From an uncultured Clostridia bacterium (GTDB lineage: Bacteria > Bacillota > Clostridia > Oscillospirales > Ruminococcaceae): 64,000 bases of DNA. The first letter of the stretch is position 1, and every line of letters begins with the position of its first letter. The notes under the pieces are model-generated. The model was not told the origin of the DNA. It saw only the letters and a program-made list of their open reading frames with translations, and did no database searches. Below are positions 7,823 to 17,700 of the stretch, in pieces. The position numbers and the translations under genes were made by a program. The DNA is taken from contig CALCUE010000022.1 of NCBI GenBank assembly GCA_937906945.1, positions 1 through 64,000 of the forward strand. The letters are read 5' to 3'.

Positions 7823-8943
7823 GTTTTTGTTTTCCGGTAGGCGATCAGAAGATCGACCATTTTTCCGTAACTCTGAACGCCGTCTTTGACGGCGTTCAGT
7901 TTCAGATAGGTGTCGTTGACCTTGTCGGAAACGTCGGAGACCACCGTTTTGTTTTCGGCGACGTAGGCGTTCTGCGCCGCAAAATCGGCGTGGAGCCGCT
8001 CGTTATAGCGAAAAGCCAGTTCCAGGGCTTTCTCCGGTGACACGGCGTAAAGGGCGTTCATCGAATGGAGCAGCGAAAGCATGGTGCCGCTGTAGCGGAA
8101 ATAGGGGTCGGCGCTTTTTTCGCAGGCAAGGTAGGCGATAAAATTGGCCTCCGCCTCGTTCATAAAGCCCCGCAGATGGCTCTGTTCGTGCATCATGGTG
8201 GCGCCTCGAAGAAAATCCGGTCCCTCCCGGCAGACGTTGGCTTCGAGGGTATAGGGCGAAAAAACGCCGGAAATGAGAAGATCGGACATCACGAAGGAGG
8301 CCGTCACCGGCTTCGGCGTGCCGAAAGAATTTCCGCCGATCGCCATGAACGGATAGGTTTTATAAAGATTTTGGTATTCCTCCCGGGCTTTTTTCGCCAT
8401 TCTGAAATCGCTTTCCGGATAGACGGTGAGACCGTTTTCGTCGTGGGGGAGCGCCATGCTCAATTCGTTGGCTTCGTCGATGAGTTCGGCGCAAAGGTCA
8501 TAAAGCTCCGAAATTTCCGTCTTTTCCACGGAAAAACCGGCCTTTTCGGCAAAGCTTTCCCGGTAATAGTTCACTCCGCAAAAGACGGAAAAGAGGAAAA
8601 ACACCGCCGACGCCACCGAAAGCGCTTTGGTCAGAACGCCGCCGAAAGCGGCTTTCGCCGATTTTTCGCCTCGTTTTACCGCCCGAAAGGCCCCGATGCC
8701 CCAGATGAGCACCAAAAGCGCCGCGCCGACGATAAAAAGTTCCGCCAGCGAGCACGGCACAAGACCGGTCAGCGTGCCGAGCACGCCGACGACCGGTCGA
8801 TAGACGGCTTCATAATAGCCGTCGGCGAAGCCGGACACCGTTTTCGCCAGAACGCAGAGCGAAAGCCCCAGAAACCCGGAACAGAAGAGATAGAAATAAG
8901 GTGTCCGGAAAAGGCTTTTCCGGACACGTTTTTTCTCTTCCAT
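7819..8943 (-). CDS. DUF3810 membrane metalloprotease-like protein
   Basis: 374 residues. Three N-terminal membrane segments (about 15-35, 60-85, 105-125), then a soluble domain with HEQSH (HExxH, about residue 250) followed by the EAEANF stretch that may supply a third metal ligand. This arrangement fits DUF3810, predicted zinc peptidases of unknown substrate. It begins one base after the pepV stop, so the two are translationally linked in one operon. Confidence 0.82.
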   Translation of the reverse strand: MEEKKRVRKSLFRTPYFYLFCSGFLGLSLCVLAKTVSGFADGYYEAVYRPVVGVLGTLTGLVPCSLAELFIVGAALLVLIWGIGAFRAVKRGEKSAKAAFGGVLTKALSVASAVFFLFSVFCGVNYYRESFAEKAGFSVEKTEISELYDLCAELIDEANELSMALPHDENGLTVYPESDFRMAKKAREEYQNLYKTYPFMAIGGNSFGTPKPVTASFVMSDLLISGVFSPYTLEANVCREGPDFLRGATMMHEQSHLRGFMNEAEANFIAYLACEKSADPYFRYSGTMLSLLHSMNALYAVSPEKALELAFRYNERLHADFAAQNAYVAENKTVVSDVSDKVNDTYLKLNAVKDGVQSYGKMVDLLIAYRKTKT

Positions 8944-8944
8944 A

Positions 8945-10363
8945 TCAGAAGGTCAGTTCGTCCAGCCGGAGCAGCAGCCGGGCATAGACTTTCATGGTTT
9001 TGACGAAAAGGGAAAGAGGCGCGACCTCGTCGTCCTGGTGAACACCGCCCCGGAAGAGACCGAAGGGATGGAATTCCGGGTCCTCCGGACCGAGGGCGTA
9101 GGCGTTGGGCAGATTCCGGGCATAGGTGCCGCCGCCCATGGTATAGGGCTTCCAATCCCGTTGGAACACGCCGTTAATGGTATCCATGCAGGTTTTGACC
9201 AAATCGGAATCGGCGGAAATATAGATGGAATGGCTGTCGCTGAAATCGGAGACGGTAACGCCTTCCGGTTCGACGACGGCTTTGATGGCGGCGATGACGT
9301 CGTCGCCGTTTTTCGTCACCGGGTAACGGATGTCGATGTTGAGGGCAAGGCTTTCCTCGCCGGTACGGATGACGCCGCCGACGTGGGAGAGCTTGCCGGA
9401 AGGTTCATCCTCCAGCGGAACGCCGATGGCTTTTCCGTGGCAGTCCGAAAGGGTCTTCGCCACGAAGGCAAGGGCCTTTTTGCCGCCTTCGTTCAGAAGA
9501 CCGGCGTCCAGAGCGGCGTTCGCCGCCAAAGCGATGGCGTTGATGCCGTTATCGGGCTGGGAAGCGTGGACCGCCCGTCCGGTGGCGACAAGTTTCACGA
9601 AATCGCCGTCGGAAACGACCTTCACCCGTTCGTTTTCGCCGATCTTTTCGGCGGCTTCCTCGAAGGAAACGCCGGAAAGGGTCAGTTCGGCGTGGTCCGC
9701 CACGATGTTGCGAACGGTGCCGCCCTCAAAGGCGACCAAGTTGGAGTTTTCGTTCGGAATGTCGAGGACAAAGCGCATAATGCCTTTTTCCCCGTGGCAA
9801 AGCGGAAAATCGGCGTCCGGCGTGAAGGACACCACCGGCAGTTCCCCGGAGGTCTCTTTATAATGTTTCACGTCCTCCATGCCGCATTCCTCGTCACCGC
9901 CCATGAAGATCTCGATAGCCCGATCGGGCAGAAGATCCAGTTCTTTCAAACAGCGGACGGCGTAAACGGAGGCCCAAAGGGGACCTTTGTCGTCCATAAC
10001 GCCCCGCCCGATCATCAGATCGCCCTCTCTTGTGAGGGTAAAAGGCGGATAGGTCCAGCCGGTGCCGACGGGCACCACGTCGAGGTGGCCGAAAAGGCCG
10101 ACCTTTTCCTTGCCCTCGCCGACTTTGGCGACGAGGCAGAAATTATCCCGGTTTTCCACGGAAAAGCCGTAGCTTTCGGCAAGGGTTTTGGCGGCGGCAA
10201 GGGCTTTAGCGCTGTTTTCCCCGAAGGGGAATTCTCCGGGCGCGACGCCCCGGTTCGCGACAGAGGGTACGGCAATGAGCTTCGAAAGATCCGTGACATA
10301 GTCTTCGGTATGGGCGTCGATCCAGCGGTCGATGCGTTCTTCGATCTCTTTGGTCAGTTTCAT
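8945..10363 (-). CDS. pepV: M20 family dipeptidase (PepV-like)
   Basis: 472 residues, full length for PepV. Metal and catalytic motifs: GHLDVVPVG (about 91-99), RGVMDDKGP (Asp, about 119-128), GGDEECGMED (about 158-167), and the C-terminal His in HQDDE. PepV-type enzymes cleave beta-Ala or Xaa-Xaa dipeptides in the cytoplasm with two zinc ions. The ATG follows AAAGGAGCG. Promoter at 10399-10427; DUF3810 gene downstream. Confidence 0.9.
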   Translation of the reverse strand: MKLTKEIEERIDRWIDAHTEDYVTDLSKLIAVPSVANRGVAPGEFPFGENSAKALAAAKTLAESYGFSVENRDNFCLVAKVGEGKEKVGLFGHLDVVPVGTGWTYPPFTLTREGDLMIGRGVMDDKGPLWASVYAVRCLKELDLLPDRAIEIFMGGDEECGMEDVKHYKETSGELPVVSFTPDADFPLCHGEKGIMRFVLDIPNENSNLVAFEGGTVRNIVADHAELTLSGVSFEEAAEKIGENERVKVVSDGDFVKLVATGRAVHASQPDNGINAIALAANAALDAGLLNEGGKKALAFVAKTLSDCHGKAIGVPLEDEPSGKLSHVGGVIRTGEESLALNIDIRYPVTKNGDDVIAAIKAVVEPEGVTVSDFSDSHSIYISADSDLVKTCMDTINGVFQRDWKPYTMGGGTYARNLPNAYALGPEDPEFHPFGLFRGGVHQDDEVAPLSLFVKTMKVYARLLLRLDELTF

Positions 10364-10398
10364 AAAAAAGCGCTCCTTTCAAGGGAATTTACCCCTTT

Positions 10399-10427
10399 AT
10401 TTTATCACACTAAAGCGGAAAAGTAAA
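10399..10427 (-). promoter_or_regulatory. Promoter of pepV operon
   Basis: Minus strand TTTACT, 17-base spacer, TAAAAT, about 35 bases ahead of the pepV start. Confidence 0.65.
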
Positions 10428-10516
10428 GCGGTCCCGCCCTCTTTCGTGAAAAAAATCCCCCGCCACCGCCGAAAGCCGTTCCTTTTCGCCGGTCTTTGTG
10501 CTATACTGGGGTTAAT

Positions 10517-10541
10517 AAACCTTCCCCCGAGGGGGAAGGCT
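10517..10541 (+). repeat. Dispersed repeat end palindrome
   Basis: CCTTCCCCCGAGGGGGAAGG, the same palindromic end found in module B at about 5579-5598; here it opens the second repeat cluster. Confidence 0.75.
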
Positions 10542-10602
10542 TGCTTCGGTGCGGGAGCACCGGCGGCGCAAAGCGCCGCCTTGCGCCCCTCGTCAGAGGG
10601 GA

Positions 10603-10668
10603 GAGGGCCACGAAGTGGCGAGGGGATTCCTTTACAGAAATCGAACTGTAGAAAAGAATCCCCCAGTC
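10603..10668 (+). repeat. Dispersed repeat module A, copy 2
   Basis: 66 bases matching 5728-5793 with a single difference (CTG for CCG). It is followed, as in the first cluster, by a short variable hairpin and module B. Confidence 0.85.
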
Positions 10669-10680
10669 ACCTTCGGTGCC

Positions 10681-10832
10681 AGCCCCCTTTGACAAGGGGG
10701 CCAAGAACGCTTGCCATTTCCCAAAATCGACCCGCAAAGCCCCTCATCCGTCAACCTTCGGTTGCCACCTTCCCCCAGGGGGGAAGGCTTTTAAGATTGC
10801 CACGTCGCGCCTGCGGCGCTCCTCGCAATGAC
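10681..10832 (+). repeat. Dispersed repeat module B, copy 3
   Basis: AGCCCCCTTTGACAAGGGGG to CTCGCAATGAC, same order as 5810-5969. The small hairpin inside (CAACCTTCGGTTG) differs in sequence from the other copies but keeps its pairing, which points to selection on structure. The 10428-10920 stretch contains no credible gene. Confidence 0.85.
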
Positions 10833-10920
10833 AAAAAACAGGACGCCCTCCGATTTTATGTCCGCAATGACAGCTTGAATTCCCCCAAAATTACCCCGGT
10901 CTCTTCCCCCATTCTACTCA

Positions 10921-10955
10921 AAAGGCCGCTGCTCAAAGAGCAGCGGCCTTTTTCT
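10921..10955 (-). terminator. Terminator of the pilus operon
   Basis: AAAGGCCGCTGCTC (10921-10934) pairs with GAGCAGCGGCCTTT (10938-10951), 14 perfect pairs, 12 bases beyond the stop of the last pilus gene. The U-run on the minus strand is only three to four bases. Confidence 0.8.
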
Positions 10956-10962
10956 TCTTCAA

Positions 10963-11952
10963 TTATTCTTCCGCATTCTTCCGCCGGGCGATCCCGACCA
11001 GAACGCACAGCGACCCTATGAAAAACAGGACCGGTACCGGCCACCAGGTAACGCCGGTATGCGGCAGATCCGGGTCATCTTTCGGCTTCGGTTTCGGATT
11101 CGGCGTCACGCCGTTTTTCGTGTTCGTCACAACGAAGGTCACGCCGCTTTTTTCGATTTTCGTCGTATAGCCCGAAACGCCCTCTTCAATAATGCTCCAG
11201 TCGATCTCCGCGCCGTTTTTGTCATAGGCCGGAAGATCCTTCCACTCATAGGACCACTTGTTCTCGGCGGAAAGCTTCACCAGGGCGTACTGCGCCTTGT
11301 CCTTCATCAGCTTGACCGTGACTTCCTTGGGACGGTCGGCGGAATCGTTATCCACCCACTTTTTGAGCACCTTGCGGGTCAGTGTTTCGTCCTCCGGTTC
11401 GTCCGGAACGGCTTTCCGCTCCACCTTCGGCGAAACGGTAACGTCATAATGCCATTCGTCCGTCATCGGGTCAAGGCTCGGGAGCATCACCACCGCCGGA
11501 TACGGCGTATAGGTATATTTTTCATAGACGCATTTGTCGCCCACCAAAAGATAAAGTCCCGTTTCAAGGTCTTCCCAGGCAAGTTTGCCGTCGGCGTCCG
11601 TTTTTCCGGTCTTCACCGGTTCAGCTTTGCCGTCAACGGCGTAATCGGCAAGTTCCGTCGCGATCTTGTTCCATTCCTCGACGTTCTCCGCGGTGAGATC
11701 AACGGGATAGCCGCTGAACGGCGCCACGACCTCGAAACGGACGTACTTCGTCACGTCGGCGACCCGGTAAAGCCGGAACGTGGCGTTCGGAATATGGATG
11801 GCTTTTTCGCCGTCCTTATAGACGTAATCGACGGTCATCGACCCTTTTTTACCGGTATCAATGGCTCTGTAGGCCCACGTCGGTACCGCCAAAGATAACA
11901 GCGTCACGGCGCAAAGCAAAAGCGCCAGCGCTTTTTTCAAAAGCCCTTTCAT
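10963..11952 (-). CDS. LPxTG minor pilin / surface protein with CnaB domain
   Basis: 329 residues. Signal peptide (about 1-27, ending PTWA), a prealbumin-like domain (about 30-180) with YTPYPAVVMLP, a CnaB-type region (about 190-285), Pro/Lys-rich stalk, sorting signal LPHTG near residue 297, membrane segment and RRKNAEE tail. By analogy with Gram-positive sortase pili this is the basal or anchoring minor pilin, linked to the shaft by the class C sortase encoded 14 bases upstream. Last gene of the operon. Confidence 0.85.
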   Translation of the reverse strand: MKGLLKKALALLLCAVTLLSLAVPTWAYRAIDTGKKGSMTVDYVYKDGEKAIHIPNATFRLYRVADVTKYVRFEVVAPFSGYPVDLTAENVEEWNKIATELADYAVDGKAEPVKTGKTDADGKLAWEDLETGLYLLVGDKCVYEKYTYTPYPAVVMLPSLDPMTDEWHYDVTVSPKVERKAVPDEPEDETLTRKVLKKWVDNDSADRPKEVTVKLMKDKAQYALVKLSAENKWSYEWKDLPAYDKNGAEIDWSIIEEGVSGYTTKIEKSGVTFVVTNTKNGVTPNPKPKPKDDPDLPHTGVTWWPVPVLFFIGSLCVLVGIARRKNAEE

Positions 11953-11966
11953 AGGCCCACCTCCTT

Positions 11967-12824
11967 TTAAGAATGATTTTTCTCCTGAATTTCACGAATG
12001 ATCTGCTCTTTCGTTCTCTTTTTCGCCGGTTTTTTAAGAAGGATCATCATGGAGAGCGTAAAGATCAGCGGGAACGCCAGAATCGGCGCCACGATCAAAG
12101 GATCGATGATGACCGCTTCGGAAATGACGTGCACCCGGTTTTCGACAGTCGTTTCTACCCTGTGCCCGCGTACCAGAAGCCGGTGTGAATTGACGCCGTA
12201 CGGCGTGCAGGTGACCAGCGTGCAATAGTCCTTATTGTCCTCGATATAAAGATCGGCGACATTGGTCGGTTCCACCGTCCGGATCTGGTCCACCTCATAG
12301 GTCAGTACCTCGTCGAGAATGGTCAGCGTGAACTGATCGCCTTCCCGCAGAAGGTCCAGATCCGTCAGAAGCTTAGCCGAAGGAAGACCGCGGTGCCCGG
12401 AAAGAGCGCAGTGGGTGTTGGGACCTCCGGTCGGAAGGCTGGTCCACTCAATATGCCCGATCGCTCTCTGCAGGACCTCTTCTTCCGTTCCGTGAAGAAT
12501 CGGAAGAGACACGTCGATTTTAGGAATATCAATATATCCCATGGCGCCGTTGCCGGTCAGGTTCAGCGCCGCCTCATACTGTTCGCTTTGAATGTCATAA
12601 GGCGTTTCGCCCCGGCTGCTTATATACAGCGCTTCGTTATAGGCGATCGCCGCCTCCCATATCTCGTCGAAATCCTCTTCGTCCATATTTTCAAGCGTTT
12701 CCACGTAATTGTTGATGACCTCGGCGGAATGTTTGGAGTTCCAGTAATCGCTGACTTTGGGATAGAGCAGCAAGGACAGACCTGCAAGACAGATCAATAT
12801 CATAACAATGGTTGATTTTTTCAT
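11967..12824 (-). CDS. Class C (pilus) sortase
   Basis: 285 residues. N-terminal membrane segment (about 5-22), catalytic domain with SGHRGLPSAKLL (His), TLVTCTPYGVNSHRLLVRG (Cys and Arg), and a second hydrophobic segment near the C terminus (about 240-262), the class C layout. It polymerises pilins by joining the LPxTG Thr of one subunit to a lysine of the next. Lies between major and minor pilin genes; a strong hairpin (12844-12878) separates it from the major pilin gene. Confidence 0.93.
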   Translation of the reverse strand: MKKSTIVMILICLAGLSLLLYPKVSDYWNSKHSAEVINNYVETLENMDEEDFDEIWEAAIAYNEALYISSRGETPYDIQSEQYEAALNLTGNGAMGYIDIPKIDVSLPILHGTEEEVLQRAIGHIEWTSLPTGGPNTHCALSGHRGLPSAKLLTDLDLLREGDQFTLTILDEVLTYEVDQIRTVEPTNVADLYIEDNKDYCTLVTCTPYGVNSHRLLVRGHRVETTVENRVHVISEAVIIDPLIVAPILAFPLIFTLSMMILLKKPAKKRTKEQIIREIQEKNHS

Positions 12825-12843
12825 CGCAGGGTTCTCCTTACTG

Positions 12844-12878
12844 CTGTACCGGAGAAAGCACAGCTTTCTCCGGTACAG
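12844..12878. promoter_or_regulatory. Perfect 15-bp stem-loop between pilin and sortase genes
   Basis: CTGTACCGGAGAAAG (12844-12858) pairs with CTTTCTCCGGTACAG (12864-12878) around a 5-base loop. There is no T-run on the minus strand, so it is better explained as an RNA-stability or processing element that lets major pilin mRNA outlast sortase mRNA than as a terminator. Confidence 0.65.
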
Positions 12879-12920
12879 ATGTCATCCTGAAAAGATGGTT
12901 ATAAATCGGTCAGCCGAAAA

Positions 12921-14618
12921 TCAGCCTTCGTTGTAAAGGCGTTTCTTGGTGATAAGAACAAGAGCCATACCGACGAAGAGAACCGCGCCGACGGAAATCA
13001 TGGCAATGGTGCCGGCGCCACCGGTGGTCGGAAGAGCGACACCTTTGGTGTTCTCGATGTCTGCCTTAAAGGTGTTGACAAGGCTTCCGCTCTGGTTGAG
13101 GTTCGTGGTGCTGGAAGAGCCCTGTACTTTGATCGTTGCGGAGAACGTCGGAGCAGTCTCCGTGCCGCCTTTTGTGATGGTGACGACCCAGGGTTTTTCG
13201 GGCAGGTTATAACCGTCAGGAGCAACGACCTCGGTCAGCGTATAGGTGCCGGCCTTGATTCCTTTGAACTCAACCTCGTCGTCTGCCGTGAAGTAGATTT
13301 CATCCAAAGCTGCTTCATAAGCGGCTTTCTTCGTTTCATAGTCTTCTACTCCCGTAGCCGGAGCCGTCGGAAAATCGACCCATTCAACAATTTTATCGCT
13401 GCCAACGCCAACATCGGAAGTGTTCTCTCTGTCTTTATAGGTATAATACTTTCCGTCCTCGTTCTGAAGAGTGAATTTAGCACCGGTCAGCTTCTTGGAA
13501 GTATTGTTTTCTTTGGCGATCTTGTTGACGTCAACGGAGAAAGAATAGACCGTTTCGGAAGGATCGTCGCCCGGGACGTCTTCGGGTTCGTCGCTATCCG
13601 TGGTAAGATAGCTGAAATGGACGGTGTTGACGGCGGAACCGTCAGCGGCTACGGAGCTTTGCAGCGTGTTGGTATAGGTGATGACCATAAAGGCCGGGGA
13701 CGGATATTTGGAAGTATAGGTGCCGTCGGCATTTTTGGTTGCCCAGTCGATCTGGAGCTGATCATTGCCGTTGTAAGGACGGAAATCGCCGCCGCTGAAG
13801 CCGTTATCCTGGTCGTACGTAGGCGGATCCAGCGTATCGAGCGGATCCTCTCCGCCTTCATAAGCTTCTTTGCTTGCATAAACTTTAATGGTGCAGAAGC
13901 CGTTCATGGTAAGGTCGGAAATTTCGCTGCCGCCGTCGCCGACGCCTCTGGAGACCGTATCTTTCATGATGTAGTGAGTGATCTGTTTGGTCGTCGTAAC
14001 GCCGCCATCGGTGGACGTTACAAAGTTGGTGGTATCCAAAGTCAGCGTGTAGTCGATTTCTTCGCCGATATCAGCCGTTTCGGTATCGGTGTGTTTGGTC
14101 GGGTTCTTCGGCGTGGTATCCATTTTATCCAGGATCTCAACGTTCGGAGTGTTGGTGTCCAAAGAAGCGATCGCGTCCAGATCGTCCGAAATGACGTAGT
14201 AATAACCGGGTTCAAGTCCGGTGATCGTGGCGGTGTTGCCGCTTTCACACTTTTTGGAGCCGCTGACAGTGAGCAGGGACAGAAGGTTGTCTTTTACCCA
14301 GTCACGGGTATCGGCGCCGCCCACGTTACCGTTTGCCGTAACCTGATAGTTGCCGTTGGCGTCCGGGTTGGCAGCGACTTTGAAGGGGCTTCCCTCCGCT
14401 TTGATCGCGGCAAGAATAGCCGTTTCCGTTGCGGGAATGGTATAGCGAACAGCTTCGGTGTCTTCGTCGTAAGTGGCGTCAAAGATCTTGTACGCGGAAT
14501 AGGTCTTGCCCTGTTGCGCGTTGGTCACGGTGATCGAACCGGACGTGTCGCCGAGGGCGACGGTCACAAGGGAGAGCACCATAACCACAGAAAGAAGAAG
14601 AGCAAACAGTTTCTTCAT
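12921..14618 (-). CDS. Major pilin subunit, isopeptide-forming, LPTTG
   Basis: 565 residues. Signal peptide (about 1-23), fimbrial D2-type isopeptide domain (about 180-350; DYTLTLDTTNF), CnaB domain starting SFSVDVNKIAKEN with LTGAKFTL, E-box YTLTEVVAPDGYN at about 458-471, sorting signal LPTTG near 528, membrane segment and KKRLYNEG tail. The internal Lys-Asn isopeptides and E-box glutamate are the marks of pilus backbone proteins. No classical YPK pilin motif was spotted, so the polymerising lysine is unassigned. It precedes its sortase in the operon. Confidence 0.9.
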   Translation of the reverse strand: MKKLFALLLSVVMVLSLVTVALGDTSGSITVTNAQQGKTYSAYKIFDATYDEDTEAVRYTIPATETAILAAIKAEGSPFKVAANPDANGNYQVTANGNVGGADTRDWVKDNLLSLLTVSGSKKCESGNTATITGLEPGYYYVISDDLDAIASLDTNTPNVEILDKMDTTPKNPTKHTDTETADIGEEIDYTLTLDTTNFVTSTDGGVTTTKQITHYIMKDTVSRGVGDGGSEISDLTMNGFCTIKVYASKEAYEGGEDPLDTLDPPTYDQDNGFSGGDFRPYNGNDQLQIDWATKNADGTYTSKYPSPAFMVITYTNTLQSSVAADGSAVNTVHFSYLTTDSDEPEDVPGDDPSETVYSFSVDVNKIAKENNTSKKLTGAKFTLQNEDGKYYTYKDRENTSDVGVGSDKIVEWVDFPTAPATGVEDYETKKAAYEAALDEIYFTADDEVEFKGIKAGTYTLTEVVAPDGYNLPEKPWVVTITKGGTETAPTFSATIKVQGSSSTTNLNQSGSLVNTFKADIENTKGVALPTTGGAGTIAMISVGAVLFVGMALVLITKKRLYNEG

Positions 14619-14711
14619 GGTTTTATTCCTCCTAAAAAATTTTACTAAAGGTTATTTATAAATGGTTTCATCTGCGGCGCAGCATGTTTATTCGCCGTAA
14701 AAAGAGGTGCT

Positions 14712-17700
14712 CTATTTTGCCCTCCTTTCCCTGCGCCTCGCTATGAAGCCATACACTAAACCGCCTGCGATAAGCAGAACGCCTAATGTATAAAGGGTTT
14801 CTTCCCCGATTCCGCCGGTTTGCGGAAGCGGTTTCTGATAGATATTTTCAACACCGATCCGTTTTGCCTCCTCAATGGTATAGGTTCGGAAATCGCCGTC
14901 GGTATAGGTGTTGCCGTCGCTGAACTGAACGTGATAGCCGCCGCTGTTCAATTCCCGAACCGTCACATGAGAGCCGACCGCCACGACAAGCGTTACCGAT
15001 TGGCCGTTGGTCAGTGTGAAATGCGCCTCGTTGTCGGTTACGGTGTAACCGGCTCCGCTTGGCGGCGTCGGGAAAGTCTCTCCTTCGTCCAGCGTCGCCG
15101 TGAACTGGAATTCTTTTGTATTATCGGTATAACCGGTCAGATATTTGGTAATGGTAAACCCGACTTCCGAGCGTTCCCATTGCGCGTAAAGCGTTGTCAT
15201 ATTATCGACAAGGGTAATGGAATCACCCGGCCGGTAAACAACGTCCGCTACGCCGGCCGTTGTGCTCCAACCGATGAAGCGGTAGCCTTCCCTGGTGAAG
15301 TAATCTTCGCCGGTCGCTCTGGTGTTGTCCCAGATGCCGGCCTTCGCGCCTTCTTCATAGTCGAAGCCCGCCGTATTGGGATAGTAGTTGGGGTCGGTCT
15401 GCTGTGCGTTGCGGTTATACCGCAGATGAACGACCTTAGCCTGATCGACCCACTGGGCAACGAAGGTCATGCTGGGCATCCATTGCGCCAGAACGTGGTC
15501 GCCGGGCTGATAAATTACGCCGTTGCGGTCCAGCTTCCAACCGACGAAGGTCTTTCCTTCGGTGTTGTCGGCGCTGGTCATGGCCGCCGCGACAGGAACG
15601 CTGGAAACACCGAGGGTGTATTCGTTGCTGTCACTGGGGGCGCGGCTCTTGATACCGCCCTCTTTGCTGTTGGCGTCATAGGCTACTTTCAGGGCGTTGT
15701 TGTTCCACTGTCCATAGACCTTGATGACCCAACGCTCATCATTAAACAGCGGGTTATATTCCCAAACGCCGTAATCGTGATAAAGCGGTACGTCGCCGTA
15801 ATAGTTGCCGAACTCGCCGGTATCCATGTTGGTCCATACCCAGGCGTCCGGAGGAACAGCAAGGTTCGGCGGGTTCCGATAGCCGCCGTCGAGGAAGGAG
15901 TGCCGTTCGATCGGTTCTTCGGCGTACTGCGTTTCATAGAACTCAATGACGTGACCGTCGATCGGCTCCCAGACGGCGAAGAAGATCTTGGCCGTATAGG
16001 TGCTGGCCTGACCGGAACCGGAATCGGTAACGGCGTCGGCCTTCATGGTCTTCCAGTCGTCTTCGGAATAAACCTCGCCGAATTCGTTGGCCCAGCCGAC
16101 GAATTTGTAGCCGTCCCGCGTCAGAAGCTCATGTTCCTCAAAGTCCGGCATCGCGTACTGATATTCCGCGATTTCCTGGTTGAAGAAGACGGCGTATTCT
16201 TCCGTCGCGTTTTGCGAGGAACCGTTGGGGTTCCATCCGAAATCGAAGATAAGGCTCGTCTCGTCACGGTCGTAAGGAAGGATAAAGACGCCGGTCCATT
16301 TTCCGTTGATGGAATACGGCGTTCCGATACTGATCGTGTCGTTCGGTCCCTTGCCATAATAAGATTTATACTTATTATATAGTGCCTGATAAGTCGTATC
16401 GCCGAACGAGTTACCAAGATTTGTCGTCGTTGTCGCGCTGCCGCCAGTAGTCGGCGGATGACCCGTACAGCCGGTGATGGCTTTGAATCCCCAGCCGTTC
16501 AGGCTGCCGTAACTCAGTACCTGGCTGTAAGAGGGATCGACTTTATATTTTACTCCGCCATACGTGAAGTCCGCTTCGTCCTCCTCATAGGGGAAGCACT
16601 CGAAAGCGTACATGATGGCATAGACGTTGGTGCCCTGGAAAACGGACCGCCACGTCGTACCGACGGCGTTCCGTCCGGAATCGGCTCCGTTCTTATACAT
16701 ATCCACCGTCATGTTGCGGATACGGGACGTCTGGATACTGCCTTTGGCGTTGTCCGTACTGTACCAGCAATAGAAGTTCGCTTCGTTTCCGGTGATCCAC
16801 GTTGCCAGCGGCCACGCTTCCGCGATCGGCTGGTCATGCTTGAGGTTTTTAAGTGTAAAAGTCCGGTAACCGTTCGAAACCGTCGTGTTATATTCCCATT
16901 CCACCGGTTGACCGCTGCAGTCGATGACGCCGGTATAGACGTTGCCGTTCCGGTGGAACTCATCGGAAAGGCTTTCGAGTGTGGTCAGATTCAGTTCACC
17001 GGGTCCGGCGGTATAGGTATTCCGTCCTGCCGTAAAAGTCCGGTTGGTCGAGCCGAGCTGGTACGTGACGTCCGCCCGGATACGCATGTAGCTGAAATGG
17101 AGAATGGTGGAGCCGTCCGGCAAAACCCGAAGCTGGGAATACGGAACGACGGGGTTATCATCGTCCGTATCAATAAATTCTTCCCAGTCGCCGTTGCCGC
17201 CCTGCGACGCGAGATCGTTATAAACGAAATATTTCTGATAGACGTCCGGAATGGTCGCCTGCGTGCCGCTGTAAGTTCCCGTCTGGGCGTTATAGGTCGG
17301 TTCCGAAGTATAGACCGGGAATTCCCGTCCGTCCTCGGTCCGGCACCAGACGGTATGGGTCGTTCCGTTCGTCTTGGTGAAGATCGTCGAACCGGACATG
17401 GCGTACCAGTTGCCGAGAAGACCGGACGACGTAAAGTTCGTATCTTCGGCGTTCTCGATATGGAGCGTCGCCGTGAACCGGACGTAACCCGGTTCCCACT
17501 TGCCGTAGTAATAGGTGTCTTCCGTGATGGTCTGTTCGCCGCTGACCGGTTGTGTCAACGCGGCGTCGGCGTACCATCCGGCGAAGTGGTTGCCGCTCTT
17601 GGTCGGGATATGGGTATCAAGGTCGATGGTATCGCCGCTGATCACCGTTTCCGGCGGCATTCGGTCGCCGTTGGTGATATAGATGACACGGCGGACATCG

